From NCBI RefSeq assembly GCF_000298175.1, contig NZ_BAGZ01000005.1, forward strand, positions 372,001 through 436,000: DNA of 64,000 bases. Reading direction: 5' to 3'. Of the stretch, positions 62,025 to 64,000 are shown one piece after another. A program made the position numbers and the translations under genes. A model generated the notes under the pieces. The model was given only the letters and a program-made list of their open reading frames with translations. It did no database searches and was not told the origin of the DNA. The DNA is from Austwickia chelonae NBRC 105200. Lineage in GTDB: Bacteria > Actinomycetota > Actinomycetes > Actinomycetales > Dermatophilaceae. Position 1 is the first letter of the stretch, and every line of letters starts with the position of its first letter.

Positions 62025-64000
62025 CTACTCCTGACGTTCGGCAGCTCGTCGGTCCGGTTCCTCTCCGGTGCGAGCTGTGTCCGTGGCCACGCTGGTACCG
62101 GGGACGACGCGCTCCCGACCGTCCTTCAGGGAGTGCCCGGTGAGCAGCCCGACCATGAAGACGCCGATGGCGGCGGCACCGATCGAGAAGATGACGTCGC
62201 CGGGGACCCGCAGCCAGCGGATGAAGGTGAGTACGGGGGTGTAGAGGAAGGTGTCGCTGCGGGCGTACCAGAGGCCGTGTTCGACCGAGGCCCAGGCCTG
62301 GGCGAGGCCGAGCGGCAGCAGGGACACCAGCGCCATGGCGAGCAGGCCGCCGTTGAGGCACCAGAAACCGATCTTGATCCACCGGTCGTTCCATTCGCGT
62401 CCGGGCATGAGCGAACGGACGCAGAAGAGCATGAGCCCGATGCCGAGCATGCCGTAGACGCCGAAGAGCGCGGTGTGGCCGTGCAGCGGGGTCAGGTTGA
62501 GCCCTTGGACGTAGAACAGGGCGATCGGTGGGTTGATGAGGAAGCCGAAGACTCCGGCGCCGAGCATGTTCCAGAAGGACACTGAGACGAAGAAGTAGAT
62601 CGCCCACTTGTAGCCGGCCACCCAGTCGCGCACCTTCAGCAGGGCCAGATGTCGGAAGGCTTCGAAACCGATCAGCGCCAGCGGCACCACTTCTAGCGCG
62701 CTGAAGCAGGCGCCGAGGGCGAGGACGACGGTGGGGCTGCCGCTGAAGTACAGGTGGTGTGCGGTGCCGATGATGCCGCCGAACAGGAAGATCACGGTGG
62801 AGGCGAGCGTGGCGGTGGTGGCTGCGGCGGTACGGAGCAGTCCGAGCCGGACGAAGAGGAAGGCGATGACGGTGGTGGCGAAGACTTCGAAGAACCCTTC
62901 GACCCACAGGTGCACGACCCACCACCGCCAGTATTCGGCGATGGACAGGTGGCTGGAGCGCCGCATCCCGAAGGCCGCGCCGTAGAAACTGGCGATGGCG
63001 AAGCAGCTGACCAGGAGCATGATGACCAGGGAGCGCTGGCTGCCGCCGGCGAGGGGTGCCTCGGGGGTGGCGTGCAGGGTGCCTTCGGCGGAGCTGCGGC
63101 GCAGCGCCGGGTAGACGGCGCGGAACATGAGCGCGAACCAGAGGAAGAGCCCGATGAACAGCCCGATCTGGAAGGCCCGGCCCAGGTCGACGTACTCGTA
63201 GCCTTGGGTGCCGACCCAGAAGCTCAGCTCACTGCCGTACCCGAGTTTGCCCATGATGGAGAGCCATTCGCCGATCATGGAGCCGAAGGTGACCAGCAGC
63301 AGGGCTACGAAGAGGATGTCGACGCCGAGTTTCTGGTAGGCCGGTTCCTTGCCGCCGACGGCGGGCGCGATGTACAGGCCGGTGGCCAGCCATGCGGTGG
63401 CGATCCACAGGATGCCGAGTTGGGTGTGCCAGGTGCGGACGACGGCGTACGGCAGCACTTTGTCGATGGGGATCCCGAAGAGGGCGCCGCCTTCGACGCC
63501 GTAGTGGGCGCTGATGATGCCGCAGCCGATCTGCAGCATGAAGAGCAGTCCGACGGCGAAGAAGTATTTGAGGGTGGCGCGTTGGGACGGGGTGGGCTGG
63601 TAGCCGAGCAGGGGGTCGTGGTCGGGGACGCGGTCGTGGACTTCTTCCTCGTCCTCGTGGAAGTGTGCGCCGTGGTAGTAGACCATCCCGGAGATGCCGA
63701 GCAGCAGGAGCACGATGGAGAGCAGGCTCCACATGATGTTGTCGGTGGGCGGCACGTTGTCGATGAGGGGTTCGTGCGGCCAGTTCTGGGTGTAGGTGGC
63801 GGTCTTGTCGGGGGCATTGGTGGAGGCCGCCCAGCTGGTCCACCAGAAGAAGGCGCTCATCTTGCGGGCGCTCTCCGGGTCGGGGAGGGTGCCGCGGGGG
63901 ATGGCGTACGGCTCGTGGCCGTCGGCGAAGATCGCCGAGTAGTGCCGGGTGTTGGCTTCGAGTGCGGCGATGCGTTCGGGTGACAGGGTGATGGTGCCGG
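62025..64000 (-). CDS. norB: quinol-dependent nitric oxide reductase (qNOR), N-terminus cut by window edge
   Basis: Reduces 2 NO to N2O with electrons from quinol, in the membrane. The frame continues past 64000, where IAALEANTRHYSAIFADGHEP is N-terminal periplasmic sequence; the ATG at 63860 is internal. Visible qNOR features are FFWWTSWAAST, YTQNWPHEPL, WHTQLGILWIATAW (His ligand), EGFFEVFATTVIAFL (Glu), GTAHHLYFSGSP (His pair for the non-heme iron) and GHTALFGVYGML (His). About 12 of 14 helices lie in the window. At least 658 residues are visible of an expected 750-790. It helps detoxify or respire NO. Confidence 0.93.
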   Translation of the reverse strand, partial: GTITLSPERIAALEANTRHYSAIFADGHEPYAIPRGTLPDPESARKMSAFFWWTSWAASTNAPDKTATYTQNWPHEPLIDNVPPTDNIMWSLLSIVLLLLGISGMVYYHGAHFHEDEEEVHDRVPDHDPLLGYQPTPSQRATLKYFFAVGLLFMLQIGCGIISAHYGVEGGALFGIPIDKVLPYAVVRTWHTQLGILWIATAWLATGLYIAPAVGGKEPAYQKLGVDILFVALLLVTFGSMIGEWLSIMGKLGYGSELSFWVGTQGYEYVDLGRAFQIGLFIGLFLWFALMFRAVYPALRRSSAEGTLHATPEAPLAGGSQRSLVIMLLVSCFAIASFYGAAFGMRRSSHLSIAEYWRWWVVHLWVEGFFEVFATTVIAFLFVRLGLLRTAAATTATLASTVIFLFGGIIGTAHHLYFSGSPTVVLALGACFSALEVVPLALIGFEAFRHLALLKVRDWVAGYKWAIYFFVSVSFWNMLGAGVFGFLINPPIALFYVQGLNLTPLHGHTALFGVYGMLGIGLMLFCVRSLMPGREWNDRWIKIGFWCLNGGLLAMALVSLLPLGLAQAWASVEHGLWYARSDTFLYTPVLTFIRWLRVPGDVIFSIGAAAIGVFMVGLLTGHSLKDGRERVVPGTSVATDTARTGEEPDRRAAERQE

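Noticed and set aside
61939-62925. 328-codon minus-strand frame overlapping norB
   Set aside because: Same strand but wrong frame; Arg/His-rich shadow of norB.

Overview
The window is a dense, GC-rich chromosomal segment with the gene content of an actinobacterium. Markers are a GlgM-type glycogen synthase divergent from glgC, an SSB without acidic tail beside two dynamin-like GTPases, a fabG-fabI (mabA-inhA order) pair, DUF3099 and DUF3263 proteins, SURF1, a DtxR/IdeR-type iron box, and frequent GTG starts with 4-bp ATGA or GTGA overlaps. A member of the Micrococcales (Dermatophilaceae-like) is my guess, not something the sequence proves. No insertion sequence, phage gene, rRNA or CRISPR array is visible. 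Three tRNA genes are present: Arg-TCT, His-GTG and Leu-GAG.

Layout. 0-7.4 kb: the end of an MFS permease, an acyl-CoA thioesterase II, ettA, and an operon of two dynamin-like GTPases followed by an SsbB-like protein. 7.4-14.9 kb: tRNA-Arg, a PrsW-type membrane protease, orn, tRNA-His, a sugar ABC importer operon without an ATPase, tRNA-Leu, and small DUF proteins. 14.9-17.5 kb: a feoA-feoB-feoC operon behind an iron box. 17.6-25.9 kb: a RecQ-like helicase, an acyltransferase, a HipA-like kinase with DUF3037, a PEBP protein, an SpoU methyltransferase, an SPFH/NfeD pair and an ABC ATPase. 26-34.4 kb: glgM/glgC, serB, fabI/fabG, moaA and SURF1. 34.4-38.3 kb: a deoA-deoC-phosphohexomutase operon with a tandem operator-like repeat. 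38.4-49.4 kb: an exonuclease, an ABC exporter, a crotonase, an ABC-F protein, a zinc metallopeptidase, a penicillin-binding protein, a ZIP transporter, a CPVCNK membrane protein and a metallo-beta-lactamase-fold protein. 49.6-52.5 kb: a secreted GH35 beta-galactosidase. 52.6-60 kb: an ornithine-degradation operon. 60-64 kb: an SCP2-like protein, a membrane protein and a partial quinol nitric oxide reductase.

The most notable system is the operon ord-oraS-oraE-(GlmL-like reactivase)-orr-alr (59955 to 52583, minus strand). It encodes the B12/PLP-dependent ornithine 4,5-aminomutase route best known from amino-acid-fermenting clostridia. L-ornithine would be racemised (Orr), converted to 2,4-diaminopentanoate (OraSE), then oxidised to 2-amino-4-oxopentanoate (Ord). 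The thiolase genes ortA/ortB, which follow ord in clostridia, are absent here: only 53 bp separate ord from oraS. The known thiolase product is D-alanine plus acetyl-CoA, so the alanine racemase at the operon end makes sense as a D-alanine to L-alanine step. This predicts that ortAB, or a replacement, lies elsewhere in the genome. With feoABC, nucleoside catabolism and an NO reductase nearby, the region suggests an organism able to live with little oxygen.
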